A DNA stretch of 64,000 nucleotides from Runella rosea. Its GTDB lineage: Bacteria; Bacteroidota; Bacteroidia; Cytophagales; Spirosomataceae. The notes beneath the pieces were generated by a model, which saw only the letters and a program-made list of their open reading frames with translations, was not told where the DNA came from and did no database searches. Made by a program: the position numbers and the translations under genes. Positions 9,843-18,884 of this stretch are shown in pieces. The stretch is taken from positions 2,294,001 to 2,358,000 of the forward strand of contig NZ_CP030850.1 of assembly GCF_003325355.1 (NCBI RefSeq). The letters run 5' to 3'. Positions within the stretch are counted from its first letter, which is position 1, and each line of letters starts with the position of its first letter.

Positions 9843-11927
9843 ATGAAGAATACGCTTACCCTTAAAGTTGTCCTCTGCGTGGTCGGGGGGCTTCTACTCC
9901 CTTTATTGCCGCAGGCGCAGCAATCAATTTCTATCACCTCTCCTAATCGCTTCGTTGCGCTGACCGCCACCGTAGCCACAAACGGCAATGTACAGTACCG
10001 CGTCAGCTACAAAAACAATACTTTTATCGAGCCATCTTTGCTGGGTTTTTCATTGAGCAGGCCCAAAATTACCCTTTCTCAATTCTCGATTGTATCGGTT
10101 GATTCTTCCACAACCGACGAAACTTGGCAGCCCGTATGGGGCGAAGTAAGCCGCATACGAAATCATTATAAAGCCCTAAGCCTACTCCTGAAGGATAAAT
10201 CAGGCGTGTTGGTCAAGGTGCATTTTCGGGTGTTTAACGAGGGGGTAGGCTTTCGGTACGAATTTCCCAAACAGGAAAATTTGACGCATTTTGTGGTTGC
10301 CGACGAATTGACGCAGTTTAATTTGGCGGGCGACTACAAAGCGTTCTGGATTCCAGGCGATTATGACACCAACGAATATCTTTATAACACCACCAAGCTG
10401 AGCGAAGTAAACGCCGTAGCGGCGGCGGCCAAAGAAACCGACATCGCCCTCAAGTCCGTTATTGGCCCCAATGCCGTGCAAACACCGCTGATGCTCAAAA
10501 CACCCAAGGGGCTTTATATCAACCTCCACGAAGCGGCATTGGTCAATTATCCAGTGATGCATTTGATGTTGGACAAAAAAACTTTTACGCTTACATCACA
10601 CTTGGTACCTGATGCCGTTGGCAATAAAGCTTACCTTCAAACGCCCTTTCAAACCCCTTGGCGTACCATCAACGTCAGCGACAAAGCAAACGACATTTTG
10701 GCTTCAAAGCTCATTTTGAACCTAAACGAGCCTTCCAAAATCACGGATGTTTCGTGGATAAAACCGCAAAAATTCATCGGGATGTGGTGGGAAATGCACG
10801 TCGGGAAAGCCACGTGGGAAAAAGCAAGCGGAAAACACGGTGCCAACACGGCCAACGTAAAAACGTACATTGATTTTGCGTCAAAACACGGTTTTGATGG
10901 TGTATTGGTGGAAGGCTGGAACGAAGGTTGGGAAGATTGGTTTGGCAACTGGAAAGAAAACGTGTTTGATTTTATTACCCCTTACCCTGACTATAACTTG
11001 GAAGAACTGACGGCCTACGCACAGCAAAAGGGCGTCCGACTCATCATGCACCACGAAACCTCTGGCTCGGCCACCAACTACGAACGCTGGATGGGTAAAG
11101 CCTACAAATACATGAACGACCACCAAATAAACACCGTCAAAACGGGCTACGTCGGCAAAATTATTCCCCGGGGTGAGCACCACGACGGCCAATGGATGGT
11201 CAATCATTATCAACGCGTTGCAGAAAAAGCAGCTGAGTACAAAATTATGGTAGAAGCGCATGAACCCGCGCACCCCACGGGCCTGCACCGTACCTATCCT
11301 AACTGGCTGGCCAACGAAGCCGCGCGCGGCAATGAGTTTAACAATGCCCCCAAACTCGGCCTCGTGCCCGAGCACGAAACCATATTGCCTTTTACTCGGT
11401 TGATGGGCGGGCCCATGGACTATACACCCGGCTTTTTTCATTTTCAGTTGAACCAGTACGACGCCACCCGTACCACCCGCGTCAAAACAACCCTCGCCAA
11501 GCAATTGGCGCTGTACGTGACAATGTACAGCCCTCTGCAAATGGCGGGCGATTTTCCAGAAAATTTCAATAAACATTTAGACGCTTTTCAATTCATTAAG
11601 GATGTACCCGTAGATTGGGATGACACCCAAATTTTAGAGGCCGAACCCGGCGATTATATTACCATTGCCCGCCGAGAAAAAGGCAAACCTAACTGGTTTT
11701 TGGGCGCTATTTCTGATGAAAACAGCCGAACGACCGCGCTGCCATTGAATTTTCTGGAAAATGAGACCACTTATCAGGCCACCATTTATCGAGATGCCGA
11801 AAACGCGGACTGGCAAACCAATCCTGCGGCATATTCAATAGAAAAAATGACCGTTACAAACAAAACAACGCTCAATTTACGTTTAGCTAAAGGCGGCGGT
11901 TGTGCCATCAGCTTTCGTAAAATGTAA
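9843..11927 (+). CDS. Glycoside hydrolase family 97 (SusB-like alpha-glucosidase/galactosidase)
   Basis: A 694-aa secreted enzyme with a signal peptide (residues ~1-25, cleavage near PQAQQ). The N-terminal beta-sandwich, the (beta/alpha)8 barrel (~residues 300-560) and the C-terminal beta domain are in the order usual for GH97. Barrel motifs include FIGMWWEMHVGK, GVLVEGWNEGWEDW, MHHETSG and HEPAHPTGLHRTYPNW followed by ARGNEFN. The retained glutamates in the WNEGW, HEP and NEFN blocks resemble the inverting SusB branch more than the retaining branch with an Asp nucleophile. No SusC/SusD pair is next to it, so it is not in a typical polysaccharide utilisation locus. Confidence 0.92.
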   Translation: MKNTLTLKVVLCVVGGLLLPLLPQAQQSISITSPNRFVALTATVATNGNVQYRVSYKNNTFIEPSLLGFSLSRPKITLSQFSIVSVDSSTTDETWQPVWGEVSRIRNHYKALSLLLKDKSGVLVKVHFRVFNEGVGFRYEFPKQENLTHFVVADELTQFNLAGDYKAFWIPGDYDTNEYLYNTTKLSEVNAVAAAAKETDIALKSVIGPNAVQTPLMLKTPKGLYINLHEAALVNYPVMHLMLDKKTFTLTSHLVPDAVGNKAYLQTPFQTPWRTINVSDKANDILASKLILNLNEPSKITDVSWIKPQKFIGMWWEMHVGKATWEKASGKHGANTANVKTYIDFASKHGFDGVLVEGWNEGWEDWFGNWKENVFDFITPYPDYNLEELTAYAQQKGVRLIMHHETSGSATNYERWMGKAYKYMNDHQINTVKTGYVGKIIPRGEHHDGQWMVNHYQRVAEKAAEYKIMVEAHEPAHPTGLHRTYPNWLANEAARGNEFNNAPKLGLVPEHETILPFTRLMGGPMDYTPGFFHFQLNQYDATRTTRVKTTLAKQLALYVTMYSPLQMAGDFPENFNKHLDAFQFIKDVPVDWDDTQILEAEPGDYITIARREKGKPNWFLGAISDENSRTTALPLNFLENETTYQATIYRDAENADWQTNPAAYSIEKMTVTNKTTLNLRLAKGGGCAISFRKM

Positions 11928-11957
11928 GTTTTTACTCTTTTTTCAAGTCCAATATCC

Positions 11958-12860
11958 ATGCAAAACACTACTTTAAAAATCACACTCTTTGCGCTTTTCA
12001 TTTCCCTAATGCCCCATTCTTCAATGGGTCAAATCGACCCATTGAGACAAAAAATCCAGCAAATCGCGTCTAAGACTGACGGTACATTGGGCGTGGGGAT
12101 TTCGGGGCTAGAAAATCGAGACACGCTCACGCTCAATAACCACATTCATTTTGCGATGCAAAGCGTGTACAAGTTTCATTTAGGCTTGGCCATTTTGAAT
12201 CAAGTCGATAAAGGCAATCTCAAACTCAACCAGAAAATCCTCATTCAGAAAAAAGATTTATTGCCCGACACGTGGAGTCCATTGCGCGAAAAATATCCTA
12301 ATGGAAATGTAGAAATCCCCCTTAGTGAACTGTTTCAATTTACGGTTGCCCAAAGCGACAACAACGGTTGTGACATTTTATTCAGAATTATGGGCGGACC
12401 CAGAGTGGTTGACAACTACATCAAGAGCATTGGCATGACGGATGTTTCTATCCGAACTACAGAAGAAGAAATGCACAAAACCGAAGGTGCACAGTTCACC
12501 AATTGGACTACTCCTTGGTCGGCGGTGCAATTATTGGAGAAGTTTTACCAAAAGAAAATTCTTTCGCCTGCCAGCCACGCCTTCATGTGGAAAGTATTGA
12601 CCGAAGCCAACACAGGGAGCGGCAAAATCAAGGGATTACTGCCAACCGGAACCATTGTAGCGCACAAATCGGGTCTTTCGGGGGCAAATAAGGAGGGAAT
12701 CACGGCCGCGACCAACGACATCGGCATCGTGACTTTGCCCAACGGCAAGCATTTTATCATCTCCATTTTCTACGGCAACACCAAATTGAGCGACAAAGAA
12801 AGTGACAAAGTCATTGCCGAAGTAACCAAAGCGGCATGGGATTATTTTTCGGCCAAATGA
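11958..12860 (+). CDS. Class A beta-lactamase, subclass A2-like
   Basis: A 300-aa serine beta-lactamase with a signal peptide (residues ~1-24). The active-site set is complete: SVYK at 69-72 (nucleophile Ser69 and Lys72), SDN at 133-135, the omega-loop glutamates in TTEEEM around 169-171 and KSG at 237-239. The SDNNGCDILF context and the omega-loop sequence resemble the Bacteroidota A2 group (PER, CfxA, CepA and relatives). It starts 30 bp after GH97 and is followed by a ddl-like gene. It looks like a resident chromosomal gene: no mobile element is adjacent. Whether it hydrolyses clinically relevant drugs cannot be inferred. Confidence 0.92.
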   Translation: MQNTTLKITLFALFISLMPHSSMGQIDPLRQKIQQIASKTDGTLGVGISGLENRDTLTLNNHIHFAMQSVYKFHLGLAILNQVDKGNLKLNQKILIQKKDLLPDTWSPLREKYPNGNVEIPLSELFQFTVAQSDNNGCDILFRIMGGPRVVDNYIKSIGMTDVSIRTTEEEMHKTEGAQFTNWTTPWSAVQLLEKFYQKKILSPASHAFMWKVLTEANTGSGKIKGLLPTGTIVAHKSGLSGANKEGITAATNDIGIVTLPNGKHFIISIFYGNTKLSDKESDKVIAEVTKAAWDYFSAK

Positions 12861-12954
12861 ACTGGATATTTGTCGTTTCAAATTCCGAAAAGCGTCACTA
12901 CCTTTGCCCATTGTCTCATTTTTCCATTCACTACTACTCTAATTAGTTTACATC

Positions 12955-14628
12955 GTGCGTATCGGAATCTTTTTTGGCGGACCCGCGCGTGAGCGCGAAA
13001 TATCTTATGCAGGCGGTAAAACGGCCTACGAAAACATTGATAAGGCGTTGTTTACGCCCGTATTGGTGTTCGTGGATAGCCTCGGCAATTTTATCTTGAC
13101 CGATGAATCAACCCTTTATCATGCCAGCATCCGCGCTTTTTATCCGGGCCCTGCATTCAGGGAAGGTGGTTTTGAAGTATACATTGAGTCATTACAGCAA
13201 CAACTTTCGCAGGCTGAATTGGAAGCCCTAATGCACGGTATTGGCACGCCGATTCAACCGCAGGATTTCAAAAAATATTTCGATTTTGCTTTCATCATCC
13301 TCCACGGTCCCGATTGTGAAGATGGTGCAATTCAGGGCCTAATGGAGTGGCACAAAATGCCATATATGGGCCCAGGATTACTTGGATCGGCGGTAAGTAT
13401 TGATAAAATCTTGCAAAATGAGCAAATCGCCCGCGCCAACGGTCAACAGAAAAAAATGAAAGTAGTTCGCTGGGAGGAGTGGCACGGGGGCGATGTAAAC
13501 GCCATTTTTGAGGCTGCCAAAGCCGCCGTAGGATTGCCTATTGTGGTAAAAGCACCCCACCAAGGCTCCTCGATTGGGGTAGCGATTGTAAAAGAAGACA
13601 GCGCTACGGCCTTTGCTGCCGCTATGAATCAATGTTTTTTCTCATTAGAAATAAAGTCCGACGATTGGAAAAGTTGGTCAGAAGCCGAAAAACACGCTTT
13701 TGCGCAGCGCATCGGCAACCTTGATGAGAGCATCGGTTATCCGGTAGTGATTCAAGAAACCGGCGAAACCATTTACCACCCAATCGACTTAATTGAAAAA
13801 CTGGATTCATCTCTCTTTTCTTCTCACGTCTCGCTGCTCTCCGTGAATGCCGAAGACCAAGTGTTATTGGAAGAATTTATGACGGGACAGGAGTTTTCGT
13901 GCGGCGTAATTCAGGACAACGACGGCACCGTCATTGCCTTGCCTCCTACCGAAATTGCCAAAATGGACGAAAACCAGACGTTTGATTTCAAGACCAAATA
14001 CAAACTCAACGTCACCCGTAAGTTTATTCCCGTCAGAACGGTACTGGAAAACAACCAAAAGATTCAGTACAACATTGCATTGGTATTTGAAAAATTGGGC
14101 ATGAACGCCGTAGCTCGCATTGACGGCTTCCTCACTCCCGACGGACGTGTACTGCTCCACGACCCCAATACGCTGCCTGGAATGTCGCCTACCTCGTTGA
14201 TTTTCAAACAAATGGCCGAAATCGGATTGGATGTTACGCACGCCATCACGTATCTGATTCGCCAGTCATTGCGCGAGCGTATTCGCACGGGCAAAGACAC
14301 TGTACATTTACGGCAATTGCTGGCGGCTTTAGATGTCAAAATTGAACAAAAGCTTGCCGAGCTTACTTTTCAATCGGTTGAATTTGAGGCTACTACGGAG
14401 GCTTACATCGAAGCTCGCCGTACTTTCAGCCAACTTTCTGCTTCGGGTAAAGTAAAGCCCACTGCAGTATTGAAAATCAGCGATGAAGAAAAATACGAAT
14501 TACCAGTAAGTCTGCTTTTTAAAGATACAATTGAAGATGTATTGGAAATGATTTCACAACCCCTGCACCCGCTCATCGAAGAAACCCGCGAAAAAGCGAA
14601 AAATATTACCCGTCGTTTTGTGGGATAA
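12955..14628 (+). CDS. ddl: Long D-alanine--D-alanine ligase-like ATP-grasp protein
   Basis: A 557-aa protein with a GTG start (12955) giving the expected Ddl N-terminus (RIGIFFGGPAREREIS). It should join two D-alanines with ATP for peptidoglycan precursors. ATP-grasp landmarks are FIILHGPDCEDGAIQG, PIVVKAPHQGSSIGVAIV, VLLEEFMTGQEFSCGV and the metal/carboxylate block DPNTLPGMSPTS. It is ~200 residues longer than ordinary Ddl: there is an insert of ~80 residues after the QGSSIGV strand and a ~120-residue helical C-terminal extension after the ligase domain. Catalysis is expected to be intact. The function of the additions is unknown. Confidence 0.85.
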   Translation: MRIGIFFGGPAREREISYAGGKTAYENIDKALFTPVLVFVDSLGNFILTDESTLYHASIRAFYPGPAFREGGFEVYIESLQQQLSQAELEALMHGIGTPIQPQDFKKYFDFAFIILHGPDCEDGAIQGLMEWHKMPYMGPGLLGSAVSIDKILQNEQIARANGQQKKMKVVRWEEWHGGDVNAIFEAAKAAVGLPIVVKAPHQGSSIGVAIVKEDSATAFAAAMNQCFFSLEIKSDDWKSWSEAEKHAFAQRIGNLDESIGYPVVIQETGETIYHPIDLIEKLDSSLFSSHVSLLSVNAEDQVLLEEFMTGQEFSCGVIQDNDGTVIALPPTEIAKMDENQTFDFKTKYKLNVTRKFIPVRTVLENNQKIQYNIALVFEKLGMNAVARIDGFLTPDGRVLLHDPNTLPGMSPTSLIFKQMAEIGLDVTHAITYLIRQSLRERIRTGKDTVHLRQLLAALDVKIEQKLAELTFQSVEFEATTEAYIEARRTFSQLSASGKVKPTAVLKISDEEKYELPVSLLFKDTIEDVLEMISQPLHPLIEETREKAKNITRRFVG

Positions 14629-14634
14629 AAAAAC

Positions 14635-14696
14635 GATACTTGCCAAGTCTGGGCAACCCTATCTAGGCGACCCCGCCCAAAGACTTGGCAAGTATC
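14635..14696. terminator. Long inverted repeat/terminator between ddl and ctlX genes
   Basis: A 16-bp perfect stem (GATACTTGCCAAGTCT and its complement), extended inward by GGGC/GCCC pairing around a ~25-nt core. Seven A at 14627-14633 provide the U-tract for minus-strand transcripts leaving the gene at 14703. It could also stop the plus-strand ddl transcript, though the T-tract there is weak. Confidence 0.7.
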
Positions 14697-14702
14697 AAAA
14701 AT

Positions 14703-15644
14703 CTATTTTTCAGGCAAGTGTACTTCGGCCATCATGCAGCGGGCCGAGCCACCACCATTTCCTTCAATGACCGACAAATCGAAGTGCAAAAGCACGGCGT
14801 AATCGTCGATTTCGTCGCGTTGCTTAGCAGAAAGTGATTCAAATGCCTGCGTCGACATGACCAATAGTTTTTCGCCGCGTTTGTTATTGACCAACAGCAT
14901 ATTACCCGCAAAACTATTCATTTGCTCCAAAGTGATTTCAATCACTTGTTTACCCGTTTTTTCGAGCTCTTCACGGACCATGAGCCGCTCGTCGGGGTCT
15001 TGAATCGACTGCAAACACACTACTGCAAACGAATCGCCGACGCACATCACCACGTTGGTATGGTATACGGGTTTTCCGCCCGCATCTACCGAGTTGAATT
15101 TCACAATTTTGTAGCCCGTTTCGTGGGCAAAAGCCTCCAGCACATCCTGATGCGTGCGGGGCGAGAGGCAGGCATAGGCAATTTTATAACGACGGTCTAG
15201 CACCATGCTCCCCGTGCCTTCGAGGTATTTTCCCTCCTGCTCAAACGACGATAAATCAATGATTTCTTCAACATGATAACGCTTTTTGAGATCTTCGATA
15301 ATATCCATTCGTCGCTCCAAACGACGGTTAGGGGCTTGCATCGGATACAGTACTACCTTACCGCTTTGGTGAAAAGAAATCCAGTTGTTGGGAAAAATCG
15401 AATCGGGCGTAAAAGGCTCAGGCGTATCTTCATAAACAGTGACCTCTACGCCCGCCGCCGTAAGCTGTGACACCATGTGTTCAAACTCCTCCAAGGCTTC
15501 CTGTTGGGCTGCTTCTTTGGTTTTAGCGGCAATCTCAACGCTCTGAAATGCATTACTTTCGGCGGTTTCTTCATTAAAAGCGAATCGCACCGGTCGTATC
15601 ATCAGAATGTGCGATGTGGCTTGGGGTTGCATTTTGTGCGACAT
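14703..15644 (-). CDS. ctlX: Amidinotransferase/DDAH-like hydrolase (CtlX type)
   Basis: A 313-aa guanidino-group modifying enzyme. The beta/alpha-propeller fold landmarks are MIRPVRFAFNEETAESNAFQ, FTPDSIFPNNWISFHQSGKVVLYPM, the EGTGSMVLDR block, the His-containing VYHTNVVMCVG and the terminal Cys in GGSARCMMAEVHLP. These match the CtlX subgroup of the pentein superfamily (citrulline/arginine-type hydrolases). A second pentein enzyme, arginine deiminase-like, lies two genes further on the same strand. The exact substrate is not resolved by sequence. Confidence 0.87.
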   Translation of the reverse strand: MSHKMQPQATSHILMIRPVRFAFNEETAESNAFQSVEIAAKTKEAAQQEALEEFEHMVSQLTAAGVEVTVYEDTPEPFTPDSIFPNNWISFHQSGKVVLYPMQAPNRRLERRMDIIEDLKKRYHVEEIIDLSSFEQEGKYLEGTGSMVLDRRYKIAYACLSPRTHQDVLEAFAHETGYKIVKFNSVDAGGKPVYHTNVVMCVGDSFAVVCLQSIQDPDERLMVREELEKTGKQVIEITLEQMNSFAGNMLLVNNKRGEKLLVMSTQAFESLSAKQRDEIDDYAVLLHFDLSVIEGNGGGSARCMMAEVHLPEK

Positions 15645-15665
15645 ATCAACTTCTTTTTCTGATTT

Positions 15666-16232
15666 TTAGGAAAACATTTGGGATACCTCAAATTGAAAAT
15701 CAGCGATTACGGGCGCTGCTGAAATTACCTCGTTACCTTTATAAGCCTTTGATTCATCGGGGCTCGCATAGACGTAAATTTTTTGTTGTTTGGGAACAAT
15801 GTACCACACCAAAAGCCCCCCTGCGTCGAAATAATCCTGTACTTTTTCAATCACATCTTCAAAAGATTCAGAATCATACAATATCTCAATGGCAAACTTA
15901 GATTTTACTCGCACTTTTTGGCGCATTTGCTGAATTTCTTCGGCGGTAAAATAAGTCAAATCAGGCACCCGCTTGCGGGTTTCGCTTACGTAAGAGTCTA
16001 ACTCTGGCAACAGCATATCCCCTTTTTGAAATGCTGTAGTTTGCATGAAAGTGCGTAACAAAAAGTTTGCGATAAAAGCTTCGTCTTGCTTAATAGATTC
16101 CTTTTGAATGATTCTGCCATCTAAAAATTCAAAACTCCCTTCCGACACGTGTTGGCGCTGCCAATTTTCAAACTCTTCGACGGTTTGAAGGTCAGTAGGC
16201 AATACTTCAGTTTGAACTAATGTGGTTATCAT
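15666..16232 (-). CDS. Uma2 family endonuclease-like protein (DUF820)
   Basis: A 188-aa PDDEXK-fold protein of the Uma2 family. Core motifs are the early SFEFLDGRIIQKES, the acidic-strand region VPDLTYFTAEE and SKFAIEILYDSESFEDVIEKVQDYFDAGGLLVWY, written here in separate parts because they are the family's signature strands. It lies 21 bp before ctlX on the same strand. Uma2 proteins are abundant in some bacteria but their role is not established. A second copy is at 31807. Confidence 0.85.
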   Translation of the reverse strand: MITTLVQTEVLPTDLQTVEEFENWQRQHVSEGSFEFLDGRIIQKESIKQDEAFIANFLLRTFMQTTAFQKGDMLLPELDSYVSETRKRVPDLTYFTAEEIQQMRQKVRVKSKFAIEILYDSESFEDVIEKVQDYFDAGGLLVWYIVPKQQKIYVYASPDESKAYKGNEVISAAPVIADFQFEVSQMFS

Positions 16233-16293
16233 AGCTTCCTTAATTTTATCCTAAAATTAGCCATAAAACTGATGAATCAAAACAAGAAAATTC

Positions 16294-17739
16294 TTAAAAA
16301 TCATCCCGTAAAATCGGTAAACTCATGCAATGTGAGCCTCCACGCGCCCGCGAAAGCTCTGCCGAAGGCAACATGATAAACGTATCTGTGAGGGTATCAG
16401 GCGAGGAAATTCCCGCTTCAAATTCATCCAATAAATCTTTGGCCCGAACGGTCCTGAACCCTGCCGTCCGAAACGCCTCCAGTGTTTTGTCGTTACGGTC
16501 ATAGCCTATCACAACGCCGTCTTTGAGCGCCAGTAAATTGCAGGAATCAGTCCATTGTTCACGTGCGCCAAAAGGAAATTCGTTGTTTCCCGAATAAATA
16601 AATTGCACTGGTTCTGCACACCCCAAGTCATTTTTGCTGATGTCGGTCAACAAGTCTTCCAAATTTTCAATTTCGGTCGGTTTGTTTTCCCAACCTTTAT
16701 TAAACTGCATAATTTGCAGGCGGTCAGGGTCTTCTTTGGGGGCAAAAAAATGCAGCACATCCCGTTTTTTTGCTTCGTCACCTTGCCGCGCAATCGCTCC
16801 CAACAACACCCACATATTGCGTTTTACCTGCGTAAATACCGTATCAATGTGCATATAATCCCGCTTTTTAGGAATTTTGACGATGGTGATGGTATCCACC
16901 ACATTTCGTTCAAACAACGCTTTCATTACCTGCTGGGCCGCATAAAGCGTGGTACGCTCACTACAACCAATCAATAAATGTCGGGGTGCTACCATCATCA
17001 CATCGCCGCCTTCGAGGGTTGAGCGCAGATAATCACTTTTTAGCTCATCGTCGGTCAACAGAAAATGGTGCTCGTTGTCGGGGATTTCGATGATATTGTC
17101 ACGATACACCTCAAACATCGAATGGTAGAAAAAGATGTACTGCGTCAGAAGCGACTCCCGCGTGCGGGCTGTTTTGGCTGGTTTGTTCAACAAAACATAA
17201 TCGTTGATGACGATTCCTATATCACGCGTGAAAATGAAATTGGGAACGGGCGCAAAAATCATAGATTTATCGGGCAATGACCCAGAAATCAGGATTTTAG
17301 CCAATTCCGACGCGTCGTATTCTTTGAGTTTATGTTGTATTTTGAACGAACAGCGTTCCACCGCACAAATTGACGCAATCAATTTGGTCTTGATGGTTTC
17401 GTTTTCCAGAATCTCGGTCAAAAGTTTCTGAATATCAATGACCTTATCCGAATTAAAATACTGAGGATTTCCTGGCTTATAAAACGACCGCGAGGCGTCA
17501 GCGTCTATTTCTTTCAACTTTCCTTTCACTTTTTCAGGGTCAAGGAAATACAGCAGAATCTTGACGTAATAATCGTACTCCTCACGCCGCATCGTATCGA
17601 GGTGTACAATATCTTCAAAAAGCCAATCTTGGGCTTTAGAAGGAACCACTTTTCCTAACCCACGGTCAGGACTGTGAATGAGGAGTTTGCGCAGCGTGCC
17701 AACTTCAGAAGAGACCTTAAGTTGATGAGTTGAATTCAT
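16294..17739 (-). CDS. Arginine deiminase-family protein
   Basis: A 481-aa pentein enzyme starting at the ATG at 17739 (an upstream extension to 17856 looks unlike the family). Active-site blocks are complete: FTRDIGIV, STLEGGDVMMV, YMHIDTVFTQV and the nucleophilic Cys in ARGGSHCMSLPI. Expected chemistry is hydrolysis of arginine to citrulline and ammonia or a closely related guanidino reaction. It is longer than classical ArcA (~410 aa) because of an insertion between residues ~60 and 170. No arcB/arcC genes are next to it, so fermentation by the ADI pathway is not supported by context. Confidence 0.87.
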   Translation of the reverse strand: MNSTHQLKVSSEVGTLRKLLIHSPDRGLGKVVPSKAQDWLFEDIVHLDTMRREEYDYYVKILLYFLDPEKVKGKLKEIDADASRSFYKPGNPQYFNSDKVIDIQKLLTEILENETIKTKLIASICAVERCSFKIQHKLKEYDASELAKILISGSLPDKSMIFAPVPNFIFTRDIGIVINDYVLLNKPAKTARTRESLLTQYIFFYHSMFEVYRDNIIEIPDNEHHFLLTDDELKSDYLRSTLEGGDVMMVAPRHLLIGCSERTTLYAAQQVMKALFERNVVDTITIVKIPKKRDYMHIDTVFTQVKRNMWVLLGAIARQGDEAKKRDVLHFFAPKEDPDRLQIMQFNKGWENKPTEIENLEDLLTDISKNDLGCAEPVQFIYSGNNEFPFGAREQWTDSCNLLALKDGVVIGYDRNDKTLEAFRTAGFRTVRAKDLLDEFEAGISSPDTLTDTFIMLPSAELSRARGGSHCMSLPILRDDF

Positions 17740-17954
17740 GAGAATAAGTTTGTAGTGATTCGTTTTTGGTAGAATTATAGGGGATGTAACCAATCCCGAC
17801 AAATTCGGAGACGAATCTAAAAAAGTGTTTTTTCGCAAAATACAATTTTGACGCAAAACAAATGTCTATCAAATCAAAATAGCTTAAAATAGCTATTTCT
17901 GAATATATATCAAATTAAAAATGGGGTTTTGGAAGGCAATTTAACAATCAAAGT

Positions 17955-18875
17955 TTATTGAATTGACACACTATGACTGGTAAAAAAGACTTGCTTTGAC
18001 ACGCGGTCGAAAGTAAAATCAAGCCGTCCCAAACTCGCACCACCCCAACCTGCCTGATTCACCAACACGGGTTTGCCGACCAGATTTTTCAACGCGGTAG
18101 GTTCATTCAGAAACGTATGTGTATGCCCGCCGATGATTAAATCAATGTCTTTGGTCTGCGGTGCCATCACCAAATCCGACATTTCGCCGTCACTCATTTT
18201 ATAGCCCAAATGCGAAAGGCACACCACCAAACTACATTTTTTCTCTTGGCGCAAAAAAGTGGCGGTTTCGTTGGCCGTTTTGATGGGGTCGAGGTATTTG
18301 GTCCCGCCAAATAGTTTTTCAGGAATGAGCCCTTTGGGGTCAATTCCCAAGCCAAAAACACCGATTTTTACGCCCTTTACCGTAAAGATTTTGTAGGGTT
18401 GCGCCAAGCCTTCCATGACCGTTCCTTTGAAATCATAGTTAGCCACCAAAACGGGGAATTTAGCGTATTCCTTGATTTGCTTTACGTACAACTCTAAACC
18501 GCCGTCAAAATCATGGTTTCCCATCGTAACTGCGTCGTAGCCCATTTGGCTCATCAATTCAATCTCGGGACGGCCTTTGTAGAAATTGAAATAAGGCGTT
18601 CCCTGAAAAATATCTCCTGCATCAAAAAGCAGCACATTGGCTTCTTCCGACCTGATTTTGCTTAAAATACGGGCCCGGTTGACCACCCCGCCCCGCCCCG
18701 CCAAACGATCCGTTTTCGGAAACGGCTCCAAACGGCTATGCTGGTCGTTGGTGTGCAAAATGGTTATTTTCAATGACTCGGCGTTGGTGTTTGCCCAAGT
18801 TTCAAAAGGCCATTGTCCCAATGCCACCGCACCACCGATACCTGCTATGTTTCTGAGAAATAATCTTCTTTCCAT
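17955..18875 (-). CDS. 5'-nucleotidase-type metallophosphatase (N-terminal UshA domain)
   Basis: A 306-aa exported metallophosphoesterase. The N-terminus has a twin-arginine signature (RRLFLR), suggesting Tat export in folded, metal-loaded form. Dinuclear metal-site motifs are ILHTNDQHSRLEPF, LFDAGDIFQGT, MGNHDFDGG, LSHLGYKMSD and IIGGHTHTF, as in the catalytic domain of UshA. The substrate-binding C-terminal domain is absent here and is encoded by the gene just upstream (18885), so the two products probably work as a split 5'-nucleotidase. Confidence 0.9.
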   Translation of the reverse strand: MERRLFLRNIAGIGGAVALGQWPFETWANTNAESLKITILHTNDQHSRLEPFPKTDRLAGRGGVVNRARILSKIRSEEANVLLFDAGDIFQGTPYFNFYKGRPEIELMSQMGYDAVTMGNHDFDGGLELYVKQIKEYAKFPVLVANYDFKGTVMEGLAQPYKIFTVKGVKIGVFGLGIDPKGLIPEKLFGGTKYLDPIKTANETATFLRQEKKCSLVVCLSHLGYKMSDGEMSDLVMAPQTKDIDLIIGGHTHTFLNEPTALKNLVGKPVLVNQAGWGGASLGRLDFTFDRVSKQVFFTSHSVSIQ

Positions 18876-18884
18876 TTCTTGATA

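Noticed and set aside
10881-11576. 231-residue minus-strand frame inside the GH97 gene
   Set aside because: It overlaps a well-supported gene, has no family features, and its His/Val-rich composition is the usual mirror of a coding strand.
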